NCBI GenBank assembly: GCA_965205735.1
Contig: OZ242179.1
Location: 3,038,001-3,102,000, forward strand
Length of the DNA: 64,000 nucleotides
Direction: 5' to 3'
Source: VXNE01 sp965205735
Lineage (GTDB): Bacteria; Pseudomonadota; Gammaproteobacteria; Pseudomonadales; Azotimanducaceae
Shown: piece by piece, positions 32,159 through 41,848 of the stretch
Layout: every line of letters starts with the position of its first letter
Numbering within the stretch: the stretch's first letter is position 1
Notes under the pieces: generated by a model
The model's input: the letters and a program-made list of their open reading frames with translations, nothing else
Database searches by the model: none
Told to the model about the DNA's origin: nothing
Made by a program: the position numbers and the translations under genes

Positions 32159-32692
32159 CTATTCGAAAGTGCTGACGATGGCGAAGATGGCCAGGGCGAC
32201 GACATTGGAGAGTATATTGACGACGAACGCCAACGGTATGCCCATCATCAGCGTGGTGTTGAACGCGCGCTGGTAGATGAATCCCCAGACCACAATCTGC
32301 CAGATTTCAAGGACGGCCACCAGGATCAGTGGTGGCAATCCCGCCAGGTTGCTGAGTTGGGCCACCGCGACGATCAGAATGGTAATCAGCAGATGGGTGC
32401 CGATCAGTGCCGTGAACGTCGCCAGGAAACGCTCGCCGAACTTGCGGAAGTGAAGTGCGGAGCGGGTAAATACGGCTACGGCAGCCATGACCACAAGGTT
32501 GAAACCCAGCGCGTGCAACATGGTCATGCGATCCGGTTCCGGCAAGAGGTCGTTCCTCATGCTCTGCTGGACAAGCAACACCGCGATGTCGGCGATGAGC
32601 AAGACCACGGCGAACCAGATTCGCGCAGGCACTCGTTCCGGGCCGGCGCGCAATATGCAGATGTTCCAGAAGATCGTCACGAAGGAAACCAT
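32159..32692 (-). CDS. Small multi-pass membrane protein (Yip1-like topology)
   Basis: A 177-residue protein with about five hydrophobic segments (for example IWFAVVLLIADIAVLLV, FNLVVMAAVAVF, THLLITILIVAVAQL, LAFVVNILSNVVALAIFAIV). It is not recognised as a characterised family; the layout resembles Yip1-domain proteins. The ATG at 32692 is chosen because sequence before it is the short gap to the divergent pfk gene. Its stop directly abuts the mpl start, so the two are an operon and a wall-related role is possible. Confidence 0.75.
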   Translation of the reverse strand: MVSFVTIFWNICILRAGPERVPARIWFAVVLLIADIAVLLVQQSMRNDLLPEPDRMTMLHALGFNLVVMAAVAVFTRSALHFRKFGERFLATFTALIGTHLLITILIVAVAQLSNLAGLPPLILVAVLEIWQIVVWGFIYQRAFNTTLMMGIPLAFVVNILSNVVALAIFAIVSTFE

Positions 32693-32767
32693 GCGAGAAA
32701 TTGTCGCACAAATGACCCACAATCCACGCGGGGAAACAGGGGATTTGCCGAAAAGAGGAACGAACTC

Positions 32768-34054
32768 ATGCCGAACACACGAGGCGCGCCGGGCGGCGGC
32801 TCGCGAAGGAATGCGTTCTACGCGCAATCTGGCGGGGTTACCGCCGTCATCAACGCAACGGCGTGCGGGGTCATCGAGACCGCCAGGCGGCATGGGGACA
32901 GAATCGGCAAGGTCTTCGCGGGCCGCAACGGTATTCTGGGCGCGCTTTCCGAGGAACTCATCGACACGAGCAAGGAATCGCCCGCCGCCATTGCCGCGCT
33001 GCGCGAAACGCCGGGAGGCGCGTTCGGCTCTTGCCGCTACAAGCTCGCGTCGCCGGACCAGGACGAACGCGAATACGCCCGCCTCATGGCCGTATTCCGT
33101 GCCCACGATATCGGCTACTTTTTCTACAACGGTGGCGGCGACTCCCAGGATACGGCGCACAAGGTTGCGGAGTTGGGGGCGCGGGAAGGCTATCCCATAG
33201 CGTGTATCGGCATTCCCAAGACCGTCGACAACGACCTCCCTCTCACGGACACCTGTCCCGGGTTCGGGTCGGTGGCCAAGTACGTCGCCGTATCGATTCG
33301 GGAAGCGGCCCTCGATGTGGCGTCGATGTGCGAGACTTCCACCAGGGTATTCATTCTCGAAGTGATGGGCCGCCACGCTGGCTGGATCGCGGCCGCAGCG
33401 GGGCTTGCGCAACGCGATCGGGGCGATGCGCCGCATATGATCCTGTTTCCGGAAGTCCCCTTTGACGAGCAGGAGTTCCTGAAGAAGGTTCGGGAGACCG
33501 TCGACAGGAACGGCTACTGTGTCATCGCGGCTTCCGAGGGAACACGCTACGCAGACGGCCGGTACGTGGCGGAAGCGGGCACCCGCGATGCGTTTGGGCA
33601 TGCGCAGCTAGGCGGGGTCGCTCCGGTGCTGGCTGAAATAGTGCGTTCGGCCCTGGGTTACAAATATCACTGGGCGGTAGCCGACTATCTGCAACGCTCC
33701 GCACGCCACATCGCTTCGCGCATGGATGTGGAGCAAGCGTATGCGGTGGGAGAGGCGGCGGTGGAATTCGCGCTCGCAGGGAAGAATGCCGTTATGGCTA
33801 CCATCGTCCGGACGCTTGATGAGCCGTATCGCTGGCACATCGGAGAGGTGCCGCTCAAGCGCGTGGCGAACGTGGAACGCAGGTTGCCAAAGGCCTATAT
33901 ATCAAGGGACGGGTACGGCATCACCGCGGCGGCGCGCCGCTACCTGGAACCACTCATCGCCGGAGAGGCGTATCCGCGGTACGTGAAGGGATTGCCGAGG
34001 TATGTCACGCTGAAAAACGAACAGGTGGCGAAGAAACTCGCGCCCTGGAATTAG
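32768..34054 (+). CDS. Pyrophosphate-dependent 6-phosphofructokinase
   Basis: A 428-residue phosphofructokinase. The nucleotide/PPi loop is YNGGGDSQDTAHKV and the catalytic motif is GIPKTVDNDLPLTD. The lysine in PKTVDND (where ATP enzymes have PGTIDND) is the usual marker of PPi dependence. The fructose-phosphate segment EVMGRHAGWIAAAAGLA is also present. GAGGAA precedes the ATG at 32768 by about eight bases. PPi-PFK works reversibly in glycolysis and gluconeogenesis. Divergent from the membrane protein-mpl operon. Confidence 0.93.
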   Translation: MPNTRGAPGGGSRRNAFYAQSGGVTAVINATACGVIETARRHGDRIGKVFAGRNGILGALSEELIDTSKESPAAIAALRETPGGAFGSCRYKLASPDQDEREYARLMAVFRAHDIGYFFYNGGGDSQDTAHKVAELGAREGYPIACIGIPKTVDNDLPLTDTCPGFGSVAKYVAVSIREAALDVASMCETSTRVFILEVMGRHAGWIAAAAGLAQRDRGDAPHMILFPEVPFDEQEFLKKVRETVDRNGYCVIAASEGTRYADGRYVAEAGTRDAFGHAQLGGVAPVLAEIVRSALGYKYHWAVADYLQRSARHIASRMDVEQAYAVGEAAVEFALAGKNAVMATIVRTLDEPYRWHIGEVPLKRVANVERRLPKAYISRDGYGITAAARRYLEPLIAGEAYPRYVKGLPRYVTLKNEQVAKKLAPWN

Positions 34055-34136
34055 CCCGCTTCGCTGCCGCGGGACCTTTGGTCTTTGGGCCGGATTTCGC
34101 GCACAATCGGGCGTCAACGACGAGTGGGAGACCGAT

Positions 34137-35000
34137 ATCAGACTAGGCGTTGTCTTTCCGCAGACGGAGATCGGCACCGACCCGGAAGCTGTCGCCCGGT
34201 TTGCGACCGCCGCCGAGGACATCGGCTACGACCATGTCATCGTTTACGATCATGTGCTCGGCGCCAACCCGACGAGCCGCCCCGGTTGGTATGGCCCGTA
34301 TACGTCGAAAAGCCAGTTCCTCGAGCCATTCGTTCTCTACGGCTATTTGGCGGGCCTGACGCAAACCCTGGAACTTGTGACAGCCGTCCTCATCCTGCCG
34401 CAGCGGCAGACCGCCCTCGTCGCGAAACAGGCCGCTTGTCTGGATGTGCTATCGCGCGGCAGGTTGCGGCTCGGTGTCGGCACCGGCTGGAACGCTGTTG
34501 AATACGAGGCGCTCGGGGAGGATTTTCACAATCGCGGCGCGCGCAGCGAGGAGCAGATCGACCTGATGCGAAAGCTCTGGGCTGACGAGGCGATCGACTA
34601 CGAGGGCAGGTGGCACAAGGTCAGCGATGCTGGCCTCAACCCTTTGCCGACGCGGCGATCCATCCCCATCTGGCTGGGCGGCATGGCGCCGCAGGTGCTC
34701 GATCGCGTGGCGCGCTTCGGGGACGGCTGGTTTCCCTTCTACAACGACGCGCTCGAAACGCAGATTGAAACGGTTCGCGCGGCCGCCCGCGCGGCCGGCC
34801 GGAACCCGGACGACATAGGTGTGGAGTGCATGCAACCCTTGGGCGACTGCGGTGCCGCCGAACGTGATCGCCTCAAGTCGTTGCGGGACATGGGAGTGAC
34901 ACATGCCGCCGTCATCACGATGAACCATGGACTTACCGAACCGGCGGCGCACGTCGATGCGATCAAACGCTACTGGGATTCCGTGGCGTCGAAGGTGTAG
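34137..35000 (+). CDS. LLM-class (luciferase-like, F420/flavin) oxidoreductase with apparent ATC start
   Basis: About 287 residues of the luciferase-like monooxygenase superfamily. The family start RLGVVFPQTEIGTD is intact in the sequence, but no ATG, GTG or TTG precedes it in frame. The codon at the expected position (34137) is ATC, six bases after a good GGGAG. The first conventional start is a GTG at 34254, which would delete the first 39 residues including the first strand. Later features are normal: LDVLSRGRLRLGVGTGWN, IPIWLGGMAPQVL and FGDGWFP. Either ATC is used, or the start codon was lost. The 3' end overlaps the convergent amidohydrolase gene by 31 bases. Confidence 0.8.
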   Translation: MRLGVVFPQTEIGTDPEAVARFATAAEDIGYDHVIVYDHVLGANPTSRPGWYGPYTSKSQFLEPFVLYGYLAGLTQTLELVTAVLILPQRQTALVAKQAACLDVLSRGRLRLGVGTGWNAVEYEALGEDFHNRGARSEEQIDLMRKLWADEAIDYEGRWHKVSDAGLNPLPTRRSIPIWLGGMAPQVLDRVARFGDGWFPFYNDALETQIETVRAAARAAGRNPDDIGVECMQPLGDCGAAERDRLKSLRDMGVTHAAVITMNHGLTEPAAHVDAIKRYWDSVASKV

Positions 35001-38000
35001 CTGACCTCCGCACGTTCTTCGCCTGGGTATCCCGGTGGTTCGAGGCCTTGCCACCACTGCGCCGGCAACGGCTCAGAGGTGGGCCAGACCCTGTCGAGAG
35101 TATCCCCTGCGAACACTTCTCCGTTTTTCACCACGTAGACGATGTCGTCCGAATGGCGTATGTCCGCCAGGGGGTCGGCATCGAGCACCACGAGGTCAGC
35201 GAGTTTTCCCGGCGTGATCGTGCCGATGTCCTGCGCCACCCCGATCATCTCGGCACCATGCAGGGTGGCGGCCCGCAGTGCCTCGTATGGCGTCAATCCG
35301 CCGCTGGCGAGCGCCCATAGTTCCCAGTGGTAGCCGAGTCCCTGCAGTTGGCCGTGGGAGCCGACGCCGACGCGGCCGCCGGCGCGAATGATCTTGGCGG
35401 CCTGGGCGGCGACCCTTGGGAAGACATGCTCCGTATCGGCGAACCAGGGCACGCGCAGGGCGCGTCCGGCGATCACCTGCGGCGGAGTGAAGCGCTTGAG
35501 CTTCGTGTCACCCGCGGGCGATTCCCTGGTGAAGAAATAGTTTTCCGCTGCGGGACCGCCATAGGTTACGAGCAGCGTTGGCGTATAGGCGATGCCGGAG
35601 CGGGCCGCCAACTGCACGACATCCTGGTGCAAATCGACGATGGGGAAATTGTGCTCGTTGCCGCTGAATCCGTCGATGATGTGGGTCATGTCGAGCTTCA
35701 TGTCGAGCGCGCCCTCCGTCGTCGGCATGAGTCCCAATGTTTCCGCGGCCTGAACGATCCACTGGCGTTGTTCGCGGTTGCCGGCGATGTAGGACTTGAG
35801 GTTGCGCACCCGGTAGTGATCCTTGTAGCGCGACAGCACCCTGTGCGCATGCTCGGACGACTTGAACCGGTTATCGTTGAATATGCCGGGACCGGTGGTC
35901 AGCAGGCGCGGCCCGATCATTCGCCCGGCATCGATCAGGTCCTGATAGGCGAGGATGTCCACTGTGCTTGGCTGCACGTCGATCCCTGTCGTCACGCCAT
36001 AGGCGAGGTTGGCCAGCAGCGCCCAGTTGTTCATGTCGAGTACGCGTTGGAGGAGCGGGAAATGGGCGTGGGTATCGACGTAGCCCGGAACGATGAAACG
36101 GCCCGAGAGGTCGATGACAGTAGCGTCTTGGGGGACTTCGGTTTCGACCGCGCGCCCGACTTGCGTGATGCGGCCCGCCTGCATCACGACGACTGCATCC
36201 TTGATGGGTTCCGAGTCGGGTTCCATGGTGACGACGGTGGCGCCGGTCAGCGCCAGTACGCCTTCGGGCTCGTGGCGGGGCAGGTAGATCTCGATCATGG
36301 CACCCGCCACCGCTGAATGTTCCTCGGCGATTTCCGGCGAGTCGTCCTCCGCCGAGCCTTCCTCGTCATCCTTGCCCGCCCCGTCCTTGTTCTCGTCCGT
36401 ATCGAATGCGACCGAAGCGAGCGCACGCCGGTAGACATGGTTGCCCACGGTCCAGTAGATCGTCTCGCTATCGGCGCTCCAGGCGGCTTCGTCGGCGCCG
36501 ACATCCGTCAGCCGCGCCATGGGAATGGACGGCGCGTCGATGCTGGTCTCGACGTCGGTCAGGTCGCGGCCGAGCAGCTTGGCAACATGAAGTTGGTTGG
36601 CGTGCATTACCAGCGCAGCCCGCCCGTCGGGTGAAATCTGGACGTCGCGCGCCGGTACGTCGCCTTCCGCGTAGTAGATCCCGGGACCGTCTATGCTGAG
36701 GTGCGTCCGTCGGTCGGTCCCGTCGAAACGCAGCGATGTCAGGGCGGACCAGCCGCCCGAGTGGTACAGGTAGATTCGATCGGTCTCCGGTCCGAAGTGA
36801 GGCGCCCCGTATCCTCGGGCCGGCGTCACCACCCGTGTCTCACCGCCGTCCGCAGGCAACCAGACCAGGTCCGTGCCCGCAGGTTCGTCAAAGTCCCAGA
36901 TTCGATACAGACGGTCATAGCTCGCTGCCCGCAGGGCGACGATTCGCTCACCATCCGGCGACCACGCCGGATCGCTATAGAACGCCGCGCGCTGCGTTAG
37001 CCGTTGCGGCGCACCGCGACCGTTTGCGCGGGAGCGCCAGATGTGACCGCCCTTGGGCGACCAGGTGACGTAGGCGAGCCAGCGCCCGTCTGGCGACCAC
37101 GCTGGATGAAACGCTCGGATACCTTCGCCTGTAAGCGGGGATTCCCTACCCGTCGCTTCATCGCGCACGAAGACGCGGGTCAGGGCGGAGAAAGCCAGCC
37201 GGTCGCCCGATGGGGAGGGTGCCAGACCGCGCACGAGATGTGCCTTGACCGGGCCGAGCCCCAGGCGATAGGGCGAATACAGGCGCGGTCCGATGGACTG
37301 TTTCACATCGAGCGTGAATGGGATGGGTGCGACCTCGCCCGTCGCCGTATCGACGCGGCGGATGCCGCCCTCGTTGGTATAGACGACCGCCGAGCCGTCG
37401 GGCGTGAAGGCGTAGCCCGGGAACAGGTCGCGGGTGTATCGCGACTCCTGGTCGTCTCGCTGCGCCGGGTATGCGAGCCAGCGATCTTCCCCGGTACCAA
37501 GATCGCGCAACCTGAGCCCGCTGTCCCCCCGGTAGCGTGTCGCGTAGGCGAGGAGCGACCCATCGGGCGACAGCACCGGACGCATGGCGCTGCCCTGCGC
37601 GCCGGTCAGGGTGTCTTCGCTGCCATCGCGCAGGTCGAGACGCACGATCTGCCATAGCGGCAACCTCACGTCGTAGTCGAAACCGCCGTCCTTGCGCGCG
37701 TAGTACAGGTAGCGTCCTTCGGGAGAGTAGACCGCGCCAAGGGCGTTGGCGCGATCGCTCGTGGGCGTGTCGGAACCTGTCTTGGCCTCGGTGATTTGCA
37801 CGCCGCTTCCGCCATCGATGTGGTACGCCCACAACTCGAACGTTCTCAATCCCCACTTGGTGCGAGAAGCGACAACGTGCGTGCCGTCGGGTGCCCACGA
37901 GGGAGATGCGAACTCGATGTAACCCTTGTCCGAGGACAACTTGCGGGGTTCGCCGCCATCGGCGTTTGCGATCCACAGGTTCTCGCTGCCGTCGCGGTCG

Positions 38001-38299
38001 CTGATAAAAGCGATTCGCATGCCGTCCGGCGCGAACTTCGGTTGAGAGTCGAACGCCATGCCGCTGGTGATGCGGCGGGCGGCGCCGCCTTCGATGGGAA
38101 GGACATACAGGTCTCCGACCGCTTCCATGACGATGGTGGAGCCGTCGGGCGAAACGTCCAGGGACAGCCAGGTCACGGCGTCGGTCTGGAAGGCGATTTC
38201 GCGCGACCCTTTGAGCGGCAGCTCCCCGGCCGCTGCGACCAGCGTGGTCACCAGTGAGAGGGCCAAAGCGTTCGCTCGTATTTTGCCGGTGGCTGTCAT
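34970..38299 (-). CDS. Exported TolB-like propeller and amidohydrolase fusion protein
   Basis: A 1109-residue protein. Residues 1-25 look like a signal peptide (ALALSLVTTLVAAAG). Residues about 30-640 consist of repeating WD40/PD40-type propeller units (VSPDGSTIVM, FAPDGMRIAFISDRDG, WSPDGRWLAYVTW). An acidic linker rich in Asp and Glu follows near 650-690. The last 400 residues are an amidohydrolase barrel with YVDTHAHF as the HxH motif and the C-terminal GTITPGKLADLVVLDADP typical of imidazolonepropionase-like enzymes. Such fusions occur in many marine and soil bacteria and are thought to act on peptides or cyclic amides in the periplasm. Confidence 0.9.
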   Translation of the reverse strand: MTATGKIRANALALSLVTTLVAAAGELPLKGSREIAFQTDAVTWLSLDVSPDGSTIVMEAVGDLYVLPIEGGAARRITSGMAFDSQPKFAPDGMRIAFISDRDGSENLWIANADGGEPRKLSSDKGYIEFASPSWAPDGTHVVASRTKWGLRTFELWAYHIDGGSGVQITEAKTGSDTPTSDRANALGAVYSPEGRYLYYARKDGGFDYDVRLPLWQIVRLDLRDGSEDTLTGAQGSAMRPVLSPDGSLLAYATRYRGDSGLRLRDLGTGEDRWLAYPAQRDDQESRYTRDLFPGYAFTPDGSAVVYTNEGGIRRVDTATGEVAPIPFTLDVKQSIGPRLYSPYRLGLGPVKAHLVRGLAPSPSGDRLAFSALTRVFVRDEATGRESPLTGEGIRAFHPAWSPDGRWLAYVTWSPKGGHIWRSRANGRGAPQRLTQRAAFYSDPAWSPDGERIVALRAASYDRLYRIWDFDEPAGTDLVWLPADGGETRVVTPARGYGAPHFGPETDRIYLYHSGGWSALTSLRFDGTDRRTHLSIDGPGIYYAEGDVPARDVQISPDGRAALVMHANQLHVAKLLGRDLTDVETSIDAPSIPMARLTDVGADEAAWSADSETIYWTVGNHVYRRALASVAFDTDENKDGAGKDDEEGSAEDDSPEIAEEHSAVAGAMIEIYLPRHEPEGVLALTGATVVTMEPDSEPIKDAVVVMQAGRITQVGRAVETEVPQDATVIDLSGRFIVPGYVDTHAHFPLLQRVLDMNNWALLANLAYGVTTGIDVQPSTVDILAYQDLIDAGRMIGPRLLTTGPGIFNDNRFKSSEHAHRVLSRYKDHYRVRNLKSYIAGNREQRQWIVQAAETLGLMPTTEGALDMKLDMTHIIDGFSGNEHNFPIVDLHQDVVQLAARSGIAYTPTLLVTYGGPAAENYFFTRESPAGDTKLKRFTPPQVIAGRALRVPWFADTEHVFPRVAAQAAKIIRAGGRVGVGSHGQLQGLGYHWELWALASGGLTPYEALRAATLHGAEMIGVAQDIGTITPGKLADLVVLDADPLADIRHSDDIVYVVKNGEVFAGDTLDRVWPTSEPLPAQWWQGLEPPGYPGEERAEVSYTFDATESQ

Positions 38300-38329
38300 T
38301 GCGGTTCGTGTCGTTTCCGGGGGACCCGG

Positions 38330-39826
38330 TCAGTCGTTCTCGTCCAACCGACGTTCGGCCATCTCGGCGGCGCGGAAGATGGCGCGACCCTTGTTCATGC
38401 TCTCCTTCCACTCCAGGTGGGGCAGGGCATCCGCGACGATACCGCCGCCCGCCTCGATGTAGAGGGTGCCGTTCTTGACCACCGCGGTGCGGATGGCGAT
38501 AGCGGTATCCATGTTGCCGTTCCAGGACAGGTAGCCGACGGCACCGCCGTAGATGCCGCGTTTGACGGGCTCCAGCTCGTCGATGATCTCCATCGCGCGA
38601 ATTTTTGGCGCGCCGGACAGGGTGCCGACCGGCAATGCCGCGCGCAGCACGTCCATGGCGGTCTTGCCGGCTTTGAGTCGGCCTTCGACGTTGGACGAGA
38701 TATGCATGACGTGCGAGTACCGCTCGATAACGAACTGCTCCGTCACCTTGACCGACCCGGTCTCGGCAACGCGGCCGACATCGTTGCGGCCCAGGTCGAT
38801 CAGCATCAGGTGTTCCGATATCTCCTTTGGGTCGTTCAACAACTCGGTTTCGAAGGCGAGGTCTTCTTCGCGCGTATGGCCGCGCCGGCGCGTACCCGCC
38901 AGCGGGCGGTTGACGATGGCGCCGTCCTCGACCCGCGCCAGGATTTCCGGCGACGAACTGACGATGTGGAAGTCGCCGAGATGCATGAAGTACATGTAAG
39001 GCGACGGGTTCAGGCTTCTCAAGGCGCGGTACAGGTTGATCGGCGCCGCGTTGAACGGGATCGACATGCGCTGCGCAATTACCACCTGCATGACGTCCCC
39101 GGCGAGGATGTACTCGCGAATGCGTTCCACCGCGCGCATGAAATTCTCCCTGCCGAATTCCGATACGAAGTCGTCCTCTTCGGGCGGCTGGAAGGTGGTG
39201 GTTTGCGGGATGAGCGGCACCGGAGAGGCCAGGTTGGATGCGAGCGTCTTGAGGCGCGCCACGGCATTGGCGTACGCGTCGGGAAGCGCCGGGTCCACCA
39301 GGGTAATAAGCTGCATCCGGCTCCTCAGGTTGTCGAACACGATCACGTCGTTCGACACCATGAGGAGTATGTCCGGCGTCTGCATCGGGTCGGGGGGCGT
39401 CGAATGCGCGAGCCGCGTCTCGGTGTAGCGCACGGTGTCGTAGCCGAAATAGCCCACCAGGCCACCGATGAAACGCGGCAGTTCGGTGGACGCGGACTCC
39501 CCTTTGGGGACGTGGAACCGCCCTTGATACGCCTCGATGAACGAGAGCGGGTCGTCGGTTTGCTTTTTTTGCACGGTCTTGCCGCCGGTTTCAACGCTGA
39601 CCGTGTCGCCGACGACGCGAATGACGGTGTCGCACGGCAGGCCGATGATCGAGTAGCGGCCCCAACGCTCTCCCCCCTGCGCCGATTCGAGCAGGTAGCT
39701 ATAGGGACCGTCAGCCAGCTTGAGATAGGTCGAAAGCGGTGTTTCGAGATCGGCGGCGACTTCCCGCACGACCGGAATGCGGTTGTAGCCTTGGGCGGCG
39801 AGTTTGTCGAAATCGTCCTGGTTCAT
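38330..39826 (-). CDS. trpE: Anthranilate synthase component I
   Basis: A 498-residue chorismate-utilising enzyme, first step of tryptophan synthesis. The C-terminal catalytic domain carries SSSPEILARVEDG, RPLAGTRRRG, LMLIDLGRNDVGRV and PVGTLSGAPKIRAMEI, all diagnostic of TrpE. The N-terminal segment after LETPLSTYLKLADGPYSYLLES matches the tryptophan-inhibition region. The ATG at 39826 is preferred to an upstream ATG that adds an unconserved arginine-rich stretch. It is the third gene of rpe-gph-trpE. The trpG partner is not in the window. Confidence 0.96.
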   Translation of the reverse strand: MNQDDFDKLAAQGYNRIPVVREVAADLETPLSTYLKLADGPYSYLLESAQGGERWGRYSIIGLPCDTVIRVVGDTVSVETGGKTVQKKQTDDPLSFIEAYQGRFHVPKGESASTELPRFIGGLVGYFGYDTVRYTETRLAHSTPPDPMQTPDILLMVSNDVIVFDNLRSRMQLITLVDPALPDAYANAVARLKTLASNLASPVPLIPQTTTFQPPEEDDFVSEFGRENFMRAVERIREYILAGDVMQVVIAQRMSIPFNAAPINLYRALRSLNPSPYMYFMHLGDFHIVSSSPEILARVEDGAIVNRPLAGTRRRGHTREEDLAFETELLNDPKEISEHLMLIDLGRNDVGRVAETGSVKVTEQFVIERYSHVMHISSNVEGRLKAGKTAMDVLRAALPVGTLSGAPKIRAMEIIDELEPVKRGIYGGAVGYLSWNGNMDTAIAIRTAVVKNGTLYIEAGGGIVADALPHLEWKESMNKGRAIFRAAEMAERRLDEND

Positions 39827-39971
39827 CGGCAAGCCCGATTGTTTCCACATAGAGTGTGAAGACGCGTTCGTTCGTGGGGCGCGTTGACCCCGGGAGCCCT
39901 TCGAGACCCTGCGTCGCGCCGAAGCTCTAGAGTATCGCAACTGTCGGCGTTCCTCCGCTGCTGCCGGAGGG

Positions 39972-40622
39972 TTAAATGAGACAGGTCAGCGAATCGATCA
40001 GGCGGTCGGCGCCCAGATCTTCCGGCGCGATGCCGCCGCTATAGCCGTATCGAACGCAGACGACGTCGCACCCGGTCGCCCTGGCGCACTGGACATCGGT
40101 GATCGAATCGCCGACGAACAGCGTTCGTGCCGGATCGGTGCCGAGGGTCGAGCACGCGAGAAGCACGGGGTCGGCGGCGGGCTTGGGCACGCCAAGGGTG
40201 TCGCCGCATACCACGATGCGAAACCAACGGGCAAGGTCCAGCGCGTCAAGCAGCGCGGAGGTCGAGCTGCTCGCCTTGTTGGTGACGACGCCGAGGCCGG
40301 CGCGCCGACCGAGGGAGGTCAACGCTTCGCGTACCCCGGGATAGGGCGCGCTCGCGTCGGCGATGTGTGCGGCATAGTAGTCGAGAAACCGATCGAGCAT
40401 GGACCTCGTCAGTTGCGCTGGCGGCCCATCCCTGCCCTGATGTGCCAGCGCCTGCTCGATCATCTTGGCCGCGCCATGGCCGACCCACCTGCGCGTTAAC
40501 GTTTCGTCTACCGCAGCGTAGCCGTGTTCCACGAGGCAGACGTTGAGTCCCGCCATGAGATCGGGAGCGGTATCGACGAGGGTGCCGTCGAGGTCGAAAA
40601 GATAGGCGTCGTATGTGTCCAT
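39972..40622 (-). CDS. gph: Phosphoglycolate phosphatase (HAD superfamily)
   Basis: A 216-residue HAD hydrolase. Motif I is YLFDLDGTLVDTAPD (nucleophile Asp at about 9), motif II is VVTNKASS, motif III Lys is in VPKPAADP, and motif IV is FVGDSITDV. It removes phosphate from 2-phosphoglycolate. The start is the ATG at 40622. It sits between rpe and trpE, the usual proteobacterial order. Confidence 0.95.
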   Translation of the reverse strand: MDTYDAYLFDLDGTLVDTAPDLMAGLNVCLVEHGYAAVDETLTRRWVGHGAAKMIEQALAHQGRDGPPAQLTRSMLDRFLDYYAAHIADASAPYPGVREALTSLGRRAGLGVVTNKASSSTSALLDALDLARWFRIVVCGDTLGVPKPAADPVLLACSTLGTDPARTLFVGDSITDVQCARATGCDVVCVRYGYSGGIAPEDLGADRLIDSLTCLI

Positions 40623-40659
40623 GCGCTCCCAACAGGCGACTGGATTAAACGGGTTGGGG

Positions 40660-41319
40660 CTAGACCAGGGCCGCCCGAAACGACCGAATGGTCTGCGCGT
40701 AGTCGTCCGTGCCGAATATCGCGGTGCCGGCGACAAACATGTCCGCACCGGCCCGGGCGGCGGAGCCGACATTGTCGACATTGATGCCGCCGTCTATTTC
40801 AAGCCGCGCGTCACTTCCCGCCTCGTCCAGCCGGCGACGAACTGCACGCACGGTATCGAGGCTTTCCGGCATGAAGGACTGTCCGCCGAAGCCAGGGTAT
40901 ACCGACATCACCAACACCAGATCCAGATCATCGAGAACGGGTTGGAGTTCCGACACGAGGACTCCGGGACTGAGTGCCAGGCCGGCCTTGGCGCCGCTCT
41001 TGTGGATAAGTTCGATCGAGTCGCGGACACTTTCCGTCGCATCGGGGTGAAAGGTGATGTAGTCCGCGCCCGCGTCGATGAAGTCGCCGATGATGCGGTC
41101 CACGGGTTGGACCATGAGATGCACGTCCACGGTCGCGGTGACGCCGTGTCGGCGCAGGGCGCGCAGCACCGAGGCTCCCACGCTCAAATTCGGCACGTAG
41201 TGGTTGTCCATCACGTCGAAGTGCACCGTGTCGGCGCCGGCGTCGAGCACGTTGGTAACCTCTTCGCCGAGTCGGGCGAAGTCCGCCGCGAGAATGGACG
41301 GTGCGATCCAGTAAGACAT
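40660..41319 (-). CDS. rpe: Ribulose-phosphate 3-epimerase
   Basis: A 219-residue TIM-barrel epimerase of the pentose phosphate pathway. APSILAADFARLGEEV, VHFDVMDNHYVPNLS, VHLMVQPVDR, VMSVYPGFGGQSF and LEIDGGINVDN are all standard Rpe signatures containing the metal-binding and catalytic residues. First gene of rpe-gph-trpE. Confidence 0.97.
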   Translation of the reverse strand: MSYWIAPSILAADFARLGEEVTNVLDAGADTVHFDVMDNHYVPNLSVGASVLRALRRHGVTATVDVHLMVQPVDRIIGDFIDAGADYITFHPDATESVRDSIELIHKSGAKAGLALSPGVLVSELQPVLDDLDLVLVMSVYPGFGGQSFMPESLDTVRAVRRRLDEAGSDARLEIDGGINVDNVGSAARAGADMFVAGTAIFGTDDYAQTIRSFRAALV

Positions 41320-41363
41320 CAGTCGAATGCTACACGATGCGTTTCTGGTGCGAGAGGCTTCGA

Positions 41364-41673
41364 CTACTTCAATCCAAGGATGATACCCGCGCAGACTCGC
41401 TCATCGGGGACATCCTTCGCGCACTCGGACTTGTCGTTGAAGTCGACGTTCATGAATCCGCGAATCGGTGGCCTCTCAAAATTCGGTCTTGCGAGACTCG
41501 CTGTCCGCGATGCGAAAGAGAAGTTCTCGGTGTGTTCGATGACTGCTGTCACCACCGGATTGCCGTCGATGAACCTCGGGGCGTATCGAAACGCTTTGAC
41601 CGGCGCCAGCGCCGCGTCGTCAAAATCGCGCCGCGCCAGCGCACGACAACGCAACCGGTGCGATTCTCTTCAT
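41364..41673 (-). pseudogene. Remnant of an exported TonB C-terminal-domain protein
   Basis: From an ATG at 41673 with GAGGGAAAGG upstream the frame gives a short signal-like peptide (MKRIAPVALSCAGAA) and then a stop. In another frame the sequence continues as FDDAALAPVKAFRYAPRFID and GNPVVTAVIEHTENF, a TonB_C tail. A large internal deletion with frame change seems to have joined start and end of the gene. The frame stays open to 41364 without further recognisable sequence. Confidence 0.5.
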
Positions 41674-41814
41674 TGCCTTTCCCTCTGGTACATTCCGTTT
41701 CCGTTGGTTTCCCGCGCGGCAAAAGATATTGCTGCGGAGGGCATTAAAGCCGGTCATTTATCGCATCGAACAGACGCGGTAAAACTACTATTGTCTGGTG
41801 GTGGGAGACTTTCC

Positions 41815-41848
41815 CCTATTTTTTACATTTCTTAAAAAAAACAATAGG
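41815..41848. other. AT-rich imperfect hairpin in an otherwise GC-rich gap
   Basis: CCTATT (41815) and AATAGG (41843) bracket an almost pure A/T stretch with T-run and A-run that can pair. It lies downstream of murU's stop on neither reading strand (murU ends at 41893 on the minus strand, so this is just past its end). It could be a murU terminator: on the minus strand the stem is followed by little T, so this is uncertain. No gene is recognisable between 41674 and 41892. Confidence 0.4.

Noticed and set aside
34052..34080. A CCCGC...GCGGG pairing after the PPi-PFK stop as a terminator
   Set aside because: Short stem, large loop and no T-run; it may be chance in GC-rich DNA.
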